A program made the translations under genes and the position numbers. A stretch of DNA of 64,000 nucleotides from DASPKM01 sp963817075 (GTDB taxonomy: Bacteria > Bacteroidota > Bacteroidia > Chitinophagales > Chitinophagaceae), in assembly GCA_963817075.1 (NCBI GenBank), contig CAWFMT010000003.1, forward strand, positions 124,001-188,000, given 5' to 3'. Of the stretch, positions 27,120 through 35,251 are shown piece after piece. Under the pieces are notes generated by a model, which saw only the letters and a program-made list of their open reading frames with translations, ran no database searches and was not told the DNA's origin. How positions within the stretch are numbered: the first letter of the stretch is position 1; each line of letters begins with the position of its first letter.

Positions 27120-27836
27120 TTATAAGCCCAACACATCTTTCATTGTAAAAATTCCTTTCTTTCCTGAAAGAAATTCTGCTGCGAGTACAGCTCCTGATGC
27201 AAAACCTTTTCGTGTATGTGCTGTATGAATAATTTCAATATCGTCAATACTTGAAGAGTATTTCACCTTATGTGTTCCGGGAGCAGGATCCAACCTTTCA
27301 CTTATGATTTGAAGTTCAGAGGAATTATCACTGACATGATTCACCCATGAATTTTTTCTGCTTAGCTGCGCGAGTATTTGATCTGCAAGTGTGATTGCTG
27401 TTCCACTTGGGGCATCTTTTTTTTCGGTATGATGGATTTCTTCAACCATTACATCATAATCATCTCTTCTCGCCATCAAATCTGCCAATCGCTTGTTGAC
27501 CTCAAAGAAGATATTCACTCCCACGCTAAAATTGCTGGCATATAGAAAGGCGCCATTTCTTTTTTCACATTCCTTCTTAACATCCTCAAGAACATCAAGC
27601 CAACCGGTAGTGCCACAAACTATTGGAACGCCAGTTTCCAGGCATTTCATGATGTTACCGAATGCGCTTTCAGGTTGCGTGAATTCAATTGCGACATCGG
27701 CCTTCCTAATATTCTCTTCTTTGAATTCATCAAGGTTAAATGCATCTATCTTGAGAACAATTGAATGCGATCTTGCAATTGCGACTTCCTCGATCGCCTT
27801 TCCCATCTTGCCATATCCAATGAGTGCAATGTTCAT
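27120..27836 (-). CDS. dapB: 4-hydroxy-tetrahydrodipicolinate reductase
   Basis: The second enzyme of the diaminopimelate/lysine pathway, reducing the dihydrodipicolinate precursor with NAD(P)H. The 238-residue product has the N-terminal nucleotide motif IALIGYGKMGKAIEE, the catalytic and substrate segments EEIHHTEKKDAPSGTA, ASNFSVGVNIF and HTARKGFA-type HTRKGFASGAVLAA. The length is typical of the shorter Bacteroidota form. It lies downstream of parA-parB-DUF5683 on the same strand, a gene order I know from many Bacteroidota. Confidence 0.93.
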   Translation of the reverse strand: MNIALIGYGKMGKAIEEVAIARSHSIVLKIDAFNLDEFKEENIRKADVAIEFTQPESAFGNIMKCLETGVPIVCGTTGWLDVLEDVKKECEKRNGAFLYASNFSVGVNIFFEVNKRLADLMARRDDYDVMVEEIHHTEKKDAPSGTAITLADQILAQLSRKNSWVNHVSDNSSELQIISERLDPAPGTHKVKYSSSIDDIEIIHTAHTRKGFASGAVLAAEFLSGKKGIFTMKDVLGL

Positions 27837-27919
27837 GTTGAATTAGTTAGTAGTAAGTAATCAGAAGTTAAGAAGTTAACTGTTGTCACGACTCACGATT
27901 CACGAGCAATGCCCAACGA
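27837..27919. repeat. Word-like repeats between dapB and the DUF5683 gene
   Basis: Contains GAAGTTAAGAAGTTAAC, CACGACTCACGATTCACGAG and CAACGATCAACGAACATCG. The DUF5683 C terminus (NDVR) is read from the edge of this stretch. Confidence 0.5.
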
Positions 27920-28567
27920 TCAACGAACATCGTTCAACCGGGGTTTCCCTTTATGAAAATCAAGCACTAATCCCACTCCATAGTTTCCTTGCCTGATGGA
28001 AGGCTTCAGCTTAAGACTAAGGTCTGGTGTTACATCAAATTCTTTCAGATGAGCATCCACAGTTGCATCAACAATATTTAATGACCAGGCTAGCAGGAAA
28101 AATAAAATAGAATAATCCATATCTCTCCTGAACTGGTTCCTGTAATTGATGATACTACTTAGCAGCTTTCGTTCAACGAAGGGTCTCAACTGCTCGTGTA
28201 CTTTTGCTAGGCTATCAGGCGCAGGGTTTGGTGAGAGCGCAACTGCATAAGCAAACTTGGTTCTATCATACCATTTCTTATTATCAAAAAAAAGGTAGGT
28301 AGGAAAACCAACTGCTCCATAAACAAGTGGAAGTTTCCAATATTTCTTATTGTAGATCTGGCCCCAACCGGGAATGATTGCTGAACGAATTGCAGCCTTG
28401 CGAGGGTTGTGCTTAACCTTTGCCAGCGTATCAATTGATTTTGCTGTAGTATCAATCCTTCCACTCACAAATAGGGTGGAGTCTTTCCTTAAAGAGGTGG
28501 AATCTTCCTGCGCAAATACTGGAAAACAACAAACCAGAATAAGTATGGATAGAAGAAGTTTATTCAT
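27920..28567 (-). CDS. DUF5683 domain-containing membrane protein
   Basis: A 215-residue protein with an N-terminal signal (MNKLLLSILILVCCFPVFAQ). A conserved membrane block follows: RKAAIRSAIIPGWGQIYNKKYWKLPLVYGAVGFPTYLFF (key residues PGWGQIYNKKYWKLP), a soluble middle, and a second membrane region SILFFLLAWSLNIVDATVDAHL. This is the DUF5683 pattern. The function is unknown. In many Bacteroidota it sits between parB and dapB as here. Its stop overlaps nothing; parB ends 13 bp upstream. Confidence 0.88.
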   Translation of the reverse strand: MNKLLLSILILVCCFPVFAQEDSTSLRKDSTLFVSGRIDTTAKSIDTLAKVKHNPRKAAIRSAIIPGWGQIYNKKYWKLPLVYGAVGFPTYLFFDNKKWYDRTKFAYAVALSPNPAPDSLAKVHEQLRPFVERKLLSSIINYRNQFRRDMDYSILFFLLAWSLNIVDATVDAHLKEFDVTPDLSLKLKPSIRQGNYGVGLVLDFHKGKPRLNDVR

Positions 28568-28580
28568 TGCATCATCTAAC

Positions 28581-29498
28581 TCAATCGGGGGATACGCCTA
28601 ACTGACTTAAGATTTTATTTAATTCTTCCAGCGAATAATATTCCAGAGTAATGCTTCCATTGTCATTCTTGCCATGATGCATTTTAACCCGGGTGCTGAA
28701 ATGAGATGCTAAATTATCCTCTATTTTTTTGAAGGAGGGAGGTAAATCTGATTTTGAACCATTTTTAACAGCAGGACCTGCTTTGTATAATTTTCTGACA
28801 AGTTCCTCAGTCTGCCTGACTGAAAGTTGGCGATCCAGCACTTCATGAAAAATGTATAATTGCTTATCAACAGTATCCACGTTGATCAACGCTCTTGCAT
28901 GTCCCATGCTTAAGCTGGAATTTCTAACGGCTACCTGTATGTCCGGAGGTAGTTTTAGAAGACGGATATAATTCGCCACTGTGCTTCTCTCTTTACCCAT
29001 ACGCTCTGCCACCTGTTCATGAGTGTAATTGAGTTCCTCCATCATCCGCTTATAACTCAGAGCGATTTCAATGGCATTCAAATCCTGCCGTTGGAGGTTT
29101 TCAAGAAGTGCTAACTCCAGTAGTTCCGCATCGTTGGCCTGCCTGATGTATGCGGGAATATCTTTTAGCCCTGCCAACTTTGCCGCGCGCAATCTTCGTT
29201 CACCTGAGATCAATCGATACCTGCCTCCATGAACTCTTGCAATTGTCACCGGCTGAATGATATCATAGGTTTTGATGGAGGAAGTCAGCTCTTTCATTGC
29301 CTGCTCATCAAAATCATGGCGTGGTTGCTTGGGATTGGTATCAATCAGATCAAGCGGTATCCTGGCGATCCCAGTTACTGCCTCGGCCACCTTAGGCTTC
29401 AGTTCTCCGGATGAAGTCTTCAGATCCGAATCAATACTTTGCAATAGCGAACGAATTCCTTTACCAAGTGCTTCTTTATTTTGTTTCGGTTGGGACAT
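28581..29498 (-). CDS. parB: Chromosome partitioning protein ParB
   Basis: A site-specific DNA-binding CTPase of the ParABS system. The ATG at 29498 (MSQPKQNKEALGKGIRSLL) is the family start; the frame extends to 29630 but that would overlap parA by 68 bp. Residues include the ParB/Srx catalytic-type domain (LDLIDTNPKQPRHDFDEQA, RLISGERRLRAAKLAG, ELALLENLQRQDLNAIE), the helix-turn-helix (YTHEQVAERMGKERSTVANYIRLL), and a C-terminal dimerisation region. The product is 305 residues. No parS site was looked for in detail. Confidence 0.95.
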   Translation of the reverse strand: MSQPKQNKEALGKGIRSLLQSIDSDLKTSSGELKPKVAEAVTGIARIPLDLIDTNPKQPRHDFDEQAMKELTSSIKTYDIIQPVTIARVHGGRYRLISGERRLRAAKLAGLKDIPAYIRQANDAELLELALLENLQRQDLNAIEIALSYKRMMEELNYTHEQVAERMGKERSTVANYIRLLKLPPDIQVAVRNSSLSMGHARALINVDTVDKQLYIFHEVLDRQLSVRQTEELVRKLYKAGPAVKNGSKSDLPPSFKKIEDNLASHFSTRVKMHHGKNDNGSITLEYYSLEELNKILSQLGVSPD

Positions 29499-29562
29499 GA
29501 TCGTTTGAAATTCCAGGATTTTATAAATAGTCAAATGTGAAAATCGGTCAGTCCTACAACAA

Positions 29563-30363
29563 TCACTCAAGTATTCTTTCTTCCTGACTGATTCTGGTGA
29601 GATTATTTTTTTGCAAGACTTCTTTAGCAAGGTTAAGGTAATTCATGGAACCCTTGCTGGCTGCGTCATATAAAATGACGGGCTTACCTACACTCGGGGC
29701 CTCACTTATGCGTGTGTTGCGATGAATAATAGTGTTGAATACCAATTCATCGAAATGCTTTCGGACTTCGCTCACCACCTGGTTACATAATCTTAACCGG
29801 CCATCATACATGGTCATCAGAATGCCTTCAATTTGCAATGAAGGATTTAGCCTGGTCTGCACGATCTTGATGGTATTGAGCAATTTTCCCAAACCTTCAA
29901 GAGCGAAAAATTCTGTCTGCACAGGAACGATCACAGAATCGGCGGCTGTCAGTGCATTTACAGTGATTAATCCAAGAGAAGGTGAACAATCTATGATTAT
30001 GAAATCATATTCATCGCGGATGGGTTCAAGGATATGTTTAAGAACAGCTTCACGGTTGGGATAATTGATCATTTCTATCTCGGCACCTACTAGGTCGATA
30101 TGAGAGGGGATCACGTCAAGGTTCGGAATTTCGGATTTAAGGATCACATCCCTTGCTCCCACATCATTCACCATGCAATCATACAGGCTTTGAGTGATAT
30201 TATGCAGATCAAATCCAACTCCTGTTGTGCTGTTTGCCTGGGGATCCGCATCAACCAGGAGAGTCCTAAGTTCAAGCACGGCCAGACTCGCTGCGAGATT
30301 AATGGCAGTTGTGGTCTTGCCAACGCCTCCTTTTTGATTTGCTACACCTATAATTCTTGACAT
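29563..30363 (-). CDS. parA: Chromosome partitioning ATPase ParA (Soj)
   Basis: A 266-residue deviant Walker ATPase. The P loop is NQKGGVGKTTTAINLA (residues 8-23), Walker A' DADPQANSTTGVG and IIDCSPSLGLITVNALTA follow, and DGRLRLCNQVVSEV is in the C-terminal half. It uses ATP-dependent DNA binding to position ParB-DNA complexes. parB follows 64 bp downstream on the same strand. The upstream region is divergent to the metallophosphoesterase. Confidence 0.95.
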   Translation of the reverse strand: MSRIIGVANQKGGVGKTTTAINLAASLAVLELRTLLVDADPQANSTTGVGFDLHNITQSLYDCMVNDVGARDVILKSEIPNLDVIPSHIDLVGAEIEMINYPNREAVLKHILEPIRDEYDFIIIDCSPSLGLITVNALTAADSVIVPVQTEFFALEGLGKLLNTIKIVQTRLNPSLQIEGILMTMYDGRLRLCNQVVSEVRKHFDELVFNTIIHRNTRISEAPSVGKPVILYDAASKGSMNYLNLAKEVLQKNNLTRISQEERILE

Positions 30364-30534
30364 ATTGCTTTCTTCTCAAACATTCAAACATTCAAACTCT
30401 CGAACCTCAACAAAAATAGGAGTTACCTCCAAATGTCTTTTGCAGTCCCAGCCTGAATTGTTAACAATTAGCACACCGGATGAGGATTTTAGCCAAAGGT
30501 TGGCAATTAAAAGTCTGATTACTGATTAGGATCA

Positions 30535-30569
30535 TTTGCAGTCGCCTTTCAGTTTGCCCCTTACTTTTG
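30535..30569 (+). promoter_or_regulatory. Candidate Bacteroidota promoter of the metallophosphoesterase gene
   Basis: TTTG at 30535-30538 and TACTTTTG at 30562-30569 are separated by 23 bases, fitting the TTTG...TAnnTTTG layout. The ATG at 30576 is only 6 bases from the -7 element, so the transcript would have almost no leader. Confidence 0.5.
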
Positions 30570-30575
30570 CTGGTA

Positions 30576-31823
30576 ATGAAAAATTCCGGGTTCAGGTGGA
30601 TTATAGTTGTGATCATGGTTCTGATTGACCTCTATGTTTTCCAGGCGGTTAAGCTTGTAAGCCATGATGCATCGCCAAAGGTCAAACTCAGTATCTATAT
30701 AATTTATTGGACGGTTTCTATCATTGGAATTCTGTTGATGATACTGCTTCCTTTCATAAATTATGAATCATGGCCCAGGTCAGTCAGGACTTATCTTTTT
30801 GCGATAGTTGTTGCCTTATTTTTTGCAAAGATCATCGCAGTTGTTTTTATCATGCTGGATGATGTGCGAAGAGGAATTCAATGGGCAAGTTCCAAATTGT
30901 TTTTCCAGAATACTGAAGGCGAAGAAATAACTGATGAAAAGATATCCCGATCCCTATTCTTTAGTTGGGTCGGACTTGCCGCAGGAGGTGGATTATTCGC
31001 AACACTTGTCTATGGATTCAGCAATAAATACAATTACGAGATAAGAAAGGTTAAGCTGGCCTTTGAGAATTTGCCTGCATCCTTTAAAGGGCTTAAGATC
31101 GTGCACATATCAGATATTCATTCTGGAAGCTTTACTGATAAGAAGGCTGTAGCAAAGGGAGTAGACCTCATTATGCAACAAAATCCCGACCTGGTTTTGT
31201 TTACCGGTGACCTGGTGAACGACCGGGCGCATGAAATGACTGACTACCTGGATATTTTCAAAAAATTAAGTGCTCCCCTGGGGGTCTTCTCAATCCTTGG
31301 CAATCACGACTATGGTGACTATGCGGTTTGGGAAAGTAAGGAGGCCAAAATTGCAAATCTGGAGGACCTTAAAAAGGTACATTCCGGAGTCGGCTGGAGG
31401 TTACTGATGGATGAACATGTTTCCCTGGAGAGAGGTAACGAAAGAATCGCCCTGATTGGGGTTCAAAACATTAGTGGTAAGAGAACCTTCCATTCCTATG
31501 GAAATCTTGGGAAGGCCTACGAAGGATCGCAACAATACCCCTTTAAAATACTTATGAGCCACGACCCAAGTCACTGGGATGCGGAGGTTCGACCAAAATA
31601 CTCAGATGTTGACCTAACACTGGCCGGACATACCCACGGTATGCAATTTGGCCTTGAAATACCTGGTTTAAAGTGGAGTCCGGTCCAGTATATCTATAAG
31701 CAATGGGCTGGGCTTTATGAAAATGGCAAACAACGCTTGTATGTTAACCGGGGCTTTGGCTTTATTGGATATCCAGGTAGGGTGGGCATTCTGCCGGAAA
31801 TAACCCTGATTGAATTGACCTGA
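30576..31823 (+). CDS. Membrane-anchored metallophosphoesterase (calcineurin-like)
   Basis: A 415-residue protein with four or so predicted membrane helices in the first 155 residues (RWIIVVIMVLIDLYVFQAV, IYWTVSIIGILLMILLPF, LFAIVVALFFAKIIAVVFIM, LAAGGGLFATLVYG). A calcineurin-like phosphoesterase domain follows with all signature motifs: ISDIHSGSF, LFTGDLVND, GNHDYGDY, MSHDPSHWD and LAGHTHGMQ. The ATG at 30576 is the best start. The substrate is unknown; YkuE-like lipid or UDP-DAG hydrolases share this layout. It is divergent from parA. Confidence 0.9.
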   Translation: MKNSGFRWIIVVIMVLIDLYVFQAVKLVSHDASPKVKLSIYIIYWTVSIIGILLMILLPFINYESWPRSVRTYLFAIVVALFFAKIIAVVFIMLDDVRRGIQWASSKLFFQNTEGEEITDEKISRSLFFSWVGLAAGGGLFATLVYGFSNKYNYEIRKVKLAFENLPASFKGLKIVHISDIHSGSFTDKKAVAKGVDLIMQQNPDLVLFTGDLVNDRAHEMTDYLDIFKKLSAPLGVFSILGNHDYGDYAVWESKEAKIANLEDLKKVHSGVGWRLLMDEHVSLERGNERIALIGVQNISGKRTFHSYGNLGKAYEGSQQYPFKILMSHDPSHWDAEVRPKYSDVDLTLAGHTHGMQFGLEIPGLKWSPVQYIYKQWAGLYENGKQRLYVNRGFGFIGYPGRVGILPEITLIELT

Positions 31824-31922
31824 CACCAAACTATTTATTGCCATTTAGCGTAGTTACATGCTTAAACCGGCTGCAATTTTTCAAGTCCAAGCACCGTTTA
31901 ACAATTGCCTTAAAGTGACTTA

Positions 31923-32939
31923 ATGAAGTATTTGCTTACCTGGCTGTTATTTTTAACGATAATAATTTCTGGATGCTTGCAGAATTCTTATGCCCAACAG
32001 TCAAAGCTTGATTCCTTATTTGCAAAAGGTGACAGCACTGCGATCCTTGATTCTCTAATGAAAGATTTTGGAAGTTTTCTGGATTCACTCTCAAAGCCAA
32101 AAAGCTTTTTTACAGTAAGTGTAGGCATTGGTTCAGGCTATTTTAGCTTCGAGAATCAGAATTCAGTTTTCCTTACCAGCTCAAGAAAACCTATTGTTTC
32201 ACCTTCCGCAGGATATTATCACAAAAGCGGTCTTGGAATTTCTGCCACCGGTTTTTTGTTATTGGATGGAAATAACACGCAATTGTATCAAACCTCTATC
32301 AGCCCATCTTATGACCTTGTAGGCAACAAATCCGTAGGAATGGGGATTGCGTACACCAGGTATTTTGAAAAGGACTCACTGCATTTTTACACAACACCGA
32401 TACAAAACGAATTCTTTGCTTATTTCAGTTATAAGAAATGGTGGGTAAGGCCAACCTTATCTCTTAGTTATGGCTGGGGTGGCAAAACAGAATACGCAGA
32501 AAAACAAACTCTCATTTGGAGAGAACGACTTAACCGCTATGAACGGGGATTTGTATATATCAAGAACGAAGAATCAGTTCGCGATCTTGCAATGTTATTT
32601 TCACTGAAAAAGGATTTTGATTTTTATGATGTGCTGGTAAAAGACGATGGCATCACTATTACTCCTGTTATTCTTTTCACGGCAGGAACACAAAACTTTG
32701 GATTTAATACTTCATATCAATATTCATACAATATCGTAAGAGCAAATGCTCTGCCCAGTAATCAAAATATTTCTGACAAATCAGAATTCAGACCCCAATC
32801 TATTGCCGGAATTCTAAGAACTGATTATAATATCAACAAGTTCTTTATTATGCCGCAAGTCCTCTTCGATTATTATCTTCCTGAGACCGAGAAGCATCTC
32901 AATATTGTTTACTCGATAACAGCAGGTTTCAACTTTTAA
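31923..32939 (+). CDS. Exported protein, probably outer-membrane, unknown function
   Basis: A 338-residue product with signal MKYLLTWLLFLTIIISGCLQNSYAQQS; a Cys in the signal could be a lipobox but the cleavable AYAQ site looks more likely. After a short Ser/Asp linker with repeats of LDSL, about 12 amphipathic strands are seen (SFFTVSVGIGSGYFSFENQ, GISATGFLLLDGN, SVGMGIAYTRYFE, FFAYFSYKKWWVRPTLSLSYGWG, AGTQNFGFNTSYQYSYNI), ending NIVYSITAGFNF with a C-terminal Phe typical of outer-membrane barrels. Not recognised beyond that. Confidence 0.7.
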   Translation: MKYLLTWLLFLTIIISGCLQNSYAQQSKLDSLFAKGDSTAILDSLMKDFGSFLDSLSKPKSFFTVSVGIGSGYFSFENQNSVFLTSSRKPIVSPSAGYYHKSGLGISATGFLLLDGNNTQLYQTSISPSYDLVGNKSVGMGIAYTRYFEKDSLHFYTTPIQNEFFAYFSYKKWWVRPTLSLSYGWGGKTEYAEKQTLIWRERLNRYERGFVYIKNEESVRDLAMLFSLKKDFDFYDVLVKDDGITITPVILFTAGTQNFGFNTSYQYSYNIVRANALPSNQNISDKSEFRPQSIAGILRTDYNINKFFIMPQVLFDYYLPETEKHLNIVYSITAGFNF

Positions 32940-33037
32940 CCTTTTGTATTCTGTTAGTTAACAGAAAATTATCAATACCCTATTAGCTTGGCATGTAACT
33001 TGAAATTTCTTGATTGAACCGTAAAATATTAATCTGT

Positions 33038-33625
33038 ATGAACAAGAAATTTTCCTTTCTACTATTAATGGTTACCGTTAGTAGCGTTGCAATGGCTCAG
33101 GGTTTCCATGTTGGACCAAAAGCCGGAGTCAATATCCTAAAGATCGACGGCAAATCCTTCAATGAAGAATTCAGATTCGGCTATAACCTTGGTGCATTTG
33201 CCGAAATCAACTTCAATAAGAAATGGGGGATTCAACCTGAAGTAATGTGGAATCAAACTAACACAAGAACAACTTCAGAATTCAGCGAGATCTATCCTAC
33301 TTCTACAAATGACATTAAAAACGTTAAGCTGAATTATCTCAGCATTCCTCTTTTGTTGAATTACAGACCAATTAAACTTTTGACACTTCAGGCCGGACCA
33401 CAAGTTGCAATCCTGATTGATCAGGATAAAAATCTTCTTCAAAACGGAAAAGAAGCATTTAAGAAAGGAGATTTCTCCATGGTTGCCGGCGCCCAATTAA
33501 ACCTGGGTGGTATTAAATTAGGTGGTCGCTATGTTGTTGGATTGTCGAACATCAATGATATAGACAATCAGGACAAATGGAAAAACCAGGGATATCAGTT
33601 ATATGCTGGATTTAAATTATTCTAA
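33038..33625 (+). CDS. Outer-membrane beta-barrel (porin family, PorT-like) protein
   Basis: A 195-residue exported barrel, starting at the ATG at 33038 (MNKKFSFLLLMVTVSSVAMAQG); the TTG at 33014 is an unlikely start. The strand pattern GFHVGPKAGVNILKIDG, FRFGYNLGAFAEINFNKKWG, IQPEVMWNQTN, NYLSIPLLLNYRPIKLLTLQAGP, GAQLNLGGIKLGGRYVVGLSNIND and YQLYAGFKLF is the common outer-membrane beta-barrel family of Bacteroidota. The gene lies upstream of the insertion sequence, which separates it from a candidate terminator. Confidence 0.85.
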   Translation: MNKKFSFLLLMVTVSSVAMAQGFHVGPKAGVNILKIDGKSFNEEFRFGYNLGAFAEINFNKKWGIQPEVMWNQTNTRTTSEFSEIYPTSTNDIKNVKLNYLSIPLLLNYRPIKLLTLQAGPQVAILIDQDKNLLQNGKEAFKKGDFSMVAGAQLNLGGIKLGGRYVVGLSNINDIDNQDKWKNQGYQLYAGFKLF

Positions 33626-33678
33626 AACGAAGTCGGGAGTGGAAAGTCAGGAGTCAGGAGTCAGAAGTCAGAGAAGTT
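33626..33678. repeat. Word-like repeat flank left of the IS element
   Basis: Iterated GTCAGGAGTCAGGAGTCAGAAGTCAGAG. It ends GTT at the IS left edge; the same GTT follows the right edge. Confidence 0.5.
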
Positions 33679-33705
33679 TGTCTTGTCCTGCTATAGGTTG
33701 ACAGT
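33679..33705 (+). repeat. Left inverted repeat of the IS element
   Basis: Begins TGTCTTGTCCTG and ends GTTGACAGT. Compared with the right repeat (reverse complement) it differs at six of 27 positions. Confidence 0.9.
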
Positions 33706-33731
33706 ATTACTCAATCTAAAAAGGGATAAAC

Positions 33732-34121
33732 ATGTCAAGAGATGTCAATTCGGTGATTCGGTACAGCATTAGCTTTAAGCAAAAGGTAATTAGAGAGATA
33801 GAGCAGGAAGGATTATCAGTAGCCTTGGTCAAACGTCGTTATGGGATTAAAGGGGAGGATACGATTCAGCGCTGGATGCGTAAGTTTGGCAAATCTGATT
33901 TGATAGGTAAAATCATTCGGATAGAGACTATGGAAGAAAAGGACCAGTTAAAAAAGATGGAAGCGGAGATCCGCAAATTAAAACTTGCCTTGGCCGATTC
34001 GATACTAGCTCAAAAGTGTTTGGAAACAGTAATTGATGAAGCCAACAAGGCATACAAGACAGATTTAAAAAAAAGTTTTGGGGATGCAGCATCACCAGAC
34101 TCAGAGAAGAGTACGCAGTAA
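33732..34121 (+). CDS. IS3-family transposase OrfA (DNA-binding part)
   Basis: A 129-residue protein. The N-terminal helix-turn-helix (SFKQKVIREIEQEG, VKRRYGIKGEDTIQRWMRKFG) recognises the inverted repeats. The following coiled region (EEKDQLKKMEAEIRKLKLAL) is the leucine-zipper-like oligomerisation segment of OrfA. Near its end an A8 run at 34067-34074 lets ribosomes slip back one base, giving the fused OrfAB transposase (33732-34984). The unshifted product ends PDSEKSTQ. Confidence 0.9.
   Translation: MSRDVNSVIRYSISFKQKVIREIEQEGLSVALVKRRYGIKGEDTIQRWMRKFGKSDLIGKIIRIETMEEKDQLKKMEAEIRKLKLALADSILAQKCLETVIDEANKAYKTDLKKSFGDAASPDSEKSTQ
34067..34074 (+). promoter_or_regulatory. Likely -1 programmed frameshift site of the transposase
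   Basis: A run of eight A in the orfA frame reads TTA AAA AAA AGT. A slip of -1 on A AAA AAA continues in the orfB frame as KFWGCSITRLREEYAVIGL and joins directly to OrfB. It is a typical IS3-family arrangement. Confidence 0.75.
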
Positions 34122-34126
34122 TTGGA

Positions 34127-34984
34127 TTGTGTAAATTTTTTGGCATCAGCCGCCAGGCATATTACAAGCATTTGGTTGTAAGACAACGAGGTTTGGTTCA
34201 AGAGGAACTGATCATAGAAATGGTACAGGTAATACGCAGGAGCAACAAGAAGATGGGGACAAGGAAGTTGTATAGTCTGCTGGCCGATCGGATCCATTTA
34301 ATGGATGCTGCAATAGGTCGTGATAAGTTCTTTGATTTATTAGGTCGAAGGGAGCTATTGGTAAAACGCAGGAGAAAGTATGCAGTAACAACCCAATCGC
34401 ATCACCGGTTTCACAAGTATACCAACCAGCTACTGACATTCAAGTCGAGCCAACCGCACCAGGTATGGGTTTGCGATATCACGTATGTAAGGATCAGCAG
34501 CGGGTTTGGATATTTGTTTTTGATCACTGATGGTCACAGTCGCAAGATTGTGGGCTGGGAGCTGACAGATAATCTTGGTATACAAGGAGCCATCAAGGCC
34601 TTGGGCAAGGCAATGCGGCAATGTCCAGACTGCACCGGATTGATCCATCATTCAGACCGGGGGTTTCAATACTGCTCGCATGCATATGTAAAGCGGTTAA
34701 AGTCGCGAAACATTCAAATCAGCATGGCACAAGCAGGTAATTGTTATGAAAACGCCATGGCTGAAAGGGTCAATGGAATATTAAAGCAAGAGTATGGATT
34801 GGATGAAACCTATGATGACCTTCGGCAAGCTACGAAAGCAGCCAGGGAGGGAATAAAAAGTTATAATGAACAACGACCACATTGGAGTTTACAGCTACAA
34901 ATACCATCAGCCGTCCACCAAAGAACCACCGCAGTAAGCCGATCGCCTGGCTCTAAGGAAGAGCCGTCGACGTCTTACTGCTGA
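34127..34984 (+). CDS. IS3-family transposase OrfB (DDE integrase domain)
   Basis: The 285-residue frame as counted from its first ATG-like start; the real coding region extends upstream to the frameshift site near 34073. An HTH_21-like segment (GISRQAYYKHL, RRSNKKMGTRKLYSLL) precedes an rve/DDE domain. The catalytic acidic residues lie in VWVCDITYVRI (first Asp), LIHHSDRGFQYCS (second Asp) and GNCYENAMAERVNGILKQE (Glu). The C terminus YNEQRPHWSLQLQIPSAVHQ is standard. It is -1 relative to OrfA. Confidence 0.92.
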   Translation: MCKFFGISRQAYYKHLVVRQRGLVQEELIIEMVQVIRRSNKKMGTRKLYSLLADRIHLMDAAIGRDKFFDLLGRRELLVKRRRKYAVTTQSHHRFHKYTNQLLTFKSSQPHQVWVCDITYVRISSGFGYLFLITDGHSRKIVGWELTDNLGIQGAIKALGKAMRQCPDCTGLIHHSDRGFQYCSHAYVKRLKSRNIQISMAQAGNCYENAMAERVNGILKQEYGLDETYDDLRQATKAAREGIKSYNEQRPHWSLQLQIPSAVHQRTTAVSRSPGSKEEPSTSYC

Positions 34985-35008
34985 TGCATAATAAAAATCA
35001 TTCAATGA

Positions 35009-35035
35009 ACTGTCAACTTTTTTCAGGACGTGACA
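35009..35035 (-). repeat. Right inverted repeat of the IS element
   Basis: Reads on the minus strand TGTCACGTCCTG...GTTGACAGT, complementing the left repeat. It is followed on the plus strand by GTT, the direct repeat. Confidence 0.9.
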
Positions 35036-35118
35036 GTTAGAGAATTGTTGAACTTATGATTCACGACTCACGATTCACGATTCATGAATTCCGACCTCAG
35101 ACTTCGAACCTCCGACCT
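35036..35118. repeat. Word-like repeats right of the IS element
   Basis: CACGACTCACGATTCACGATTC and CCGACCTCAGACTTCGAACCTCCGACC-type words, the same words as elsewhere. The last words are directly followed by a candidate terminator. Confidence 0.5.
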
Positions 35119-35124
35119 CGTTAA

Positions 35125-35153
35125 GAGCCTCCAATATGGGGGCTTCTTTATTT
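35125..35153 (+). terminator. Candidate terminator, probably of the outer-membrane protein gene upstream of the IS
   Basis: AGCCTCC pairs with GGGGGCT (one G-T pair) around AATAT, followed by TCTTTATTTC. No other plus-strand gene ends here, so it may have served the 33038 gene before the IS inserted. Confidence 0.6.
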
Positions 35154-35251
35154 CGTGGCATTAATATTGACCCCTGTACCTTTCACTCCGGGAAATAGGA
35201 TTTCCCAACTATGGGTGTTATTTTGTCACCAAAACGCATTCCCCTAAAAAG

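Larger units (their letters stand above)
33679..35035 (+). mobile_element. IS3-family insertion sequence, 1357 bp, apparently complete
   Basis: Bounded by 27-bp imperfect inverted repeats that match at 21 positions, both starting TGTC and ending GTTGACAGT. A 3-bp direct repeat GTT flanks it on both sides, fitting the target duplication of this family. It carries two overlapping-phase transposase frames, orfA and orfB, joined by a likely -1 frameshift at an eight-A run. No internal stop or frameshift disrupts either, so it may be active. Confidence 0.92.

Noticed and set aside
29499..29630. N-terminal extension of parB
   Set aside because: It overlaps parA by 68 bases and lacks similarity; the family start MSQPKQN at 29498 is preferred.
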